Shown: positions 7,173 to 7,240 of the stretch, piece after piece
Numbering within the stretch: position 1 is the first letter of the stretch
Layout: every line of letters starts with the position of its first letter
Source: Candidatus Pacearchaeota archaeon CG11_big_fil_rev_8_21_14_0_20_30_13
Lineage (GTDB): Archaea > Nanobdellota > Nanobdellia > Pacearchaeales > GW2011-AR1
NCBI GenBank assembly: GCA_002762735.1
Contig: PCVV01000048.1
Span: 235-7,474, forward strand
DNA: 7,240 nucleotides
Direction of reading: 5' to 3'
Notes under the pieces: generated by a model
What the model was told of the DNA's origin: nothing
The model's input: only the letters and a program-made list of their open reading frames with translations
Databases searched by the model: none
Position numbers and translations under genes: made by a program

Positions 7173-7240
7173 AAAATTAATTAGATTTTCAGGTATTTAA
7201 TTCTTACTCTTTTTATTTTTACCTCCTTTTATTTGTCCCC
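7173..7240. other. Spacer at the right edge
   Basis: Besides the TATA box, this spacer holds an AGGAGGT at 7221-7227 (minus strand) with no ATG, GTG or TTG at a usable distance; it is 48 bases from ATG 7172, too far to serve it. One minus-strand frame (7238-7197) would encode a lysine-rich tail, GQIKGGKNKKSKN, then TAA. This could be the C-terminus of an upstream gene, but 13 residues are too few to call it. Confidence 0.4.
7194..7200 (-). promoter_or_regulatory. Archaeal TATA box for the 69-aa gene
   Basis: On the minus strand this reads TTAAATA, 22-28 bases before ATG 7172, with purine-rich sequence (GAGTAAGAA) just upstream where TFB would bind. The spacing puts transcription start at or within a base or two of the ATG, so the mRNA would be leaderless. 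No ribosome binding site lies close to the start, which agrees. Confidence 0.55.

Noticed and set aside
7221..7227. Perfect AGGAGGT on the minus strand as a ribosome binding site
   Set aside because: There is no ATG, GTG or TTG at 5-12 bases, and it is 48 bases from the 69-aa gene start; it may simply be GGA GGT codons of an upstream coding tail.
7197..7238. Lysine-rich 13-residue tail ending in TAA at the right edge
   Set aside because: It could be the end of an upstream gene, but AT-rich DNA gives such sequence by chance and the other frames also stop nearby; too short to annotate as a gene.

Overview
The window is strongly AT-rich. Every gene I can support lies on the minus strand. The combination of features points to an archaeon, most likely a small-genome DPANN lineage of the Pacearchaeota/Woesearchaeota type. 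TATA boxes sit 22-29 bases upstream of two start codons, as expected for leaderless archaeal transcripts. Arginine is coded mostly by AGA. One protein begins with a lysine/glycine-rich tip and a GQVTIF hydrophobic helix resembling archaeal prepilin signals. Several motifs in the largest protein (CEFFWRQ, KVFYHIFAG, GLPALVP) recall uncharacterised giant proteins of such archaea. The lineage call rests on memory and sequence style, not on a search.

Layout in the direction of transcription (right to left): 7240-7173 is a short spacer with a TATA box at 7194-7200. 7172-6963 encodes a 69-residue membrane hairpin protein. 6962-6885 is a spacer holding an oligo-T terminator and then a strong TATA box at 6906-6913. 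6884-5049 encodes a 611-residue protein with a pilin-like N-terminal helix. From 5052 an open frame runs without a stop to base 1 and out of the window. It encodes at least 1684 residues of a Sec-secreted, cysteine-rich, multidomain giant protein that occupies about 70% of the window.

The 611-residue and giant genes form a tight pair. They share four bases (ATGA), and the second start has its own Shine-Dalgarno-like GGGGGT. The pair has one promoter. Both products should be exported: the first anchored by its N-terminal helix, the second released or held at the surface by a part not seen here. Both are rich in beta-strand-like sequence and cysteines. I infer that they work together in a cell-surface or envelope structure, but nothing in the sequence proves a biochemical role. 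The 69-residue gene has its own promoter and terminator, so it is probably an independent unit.

The whole interval 1-5052 is coding on the minus strand. I found no RNA gene, mobile element, CRISPR array or long repeat.
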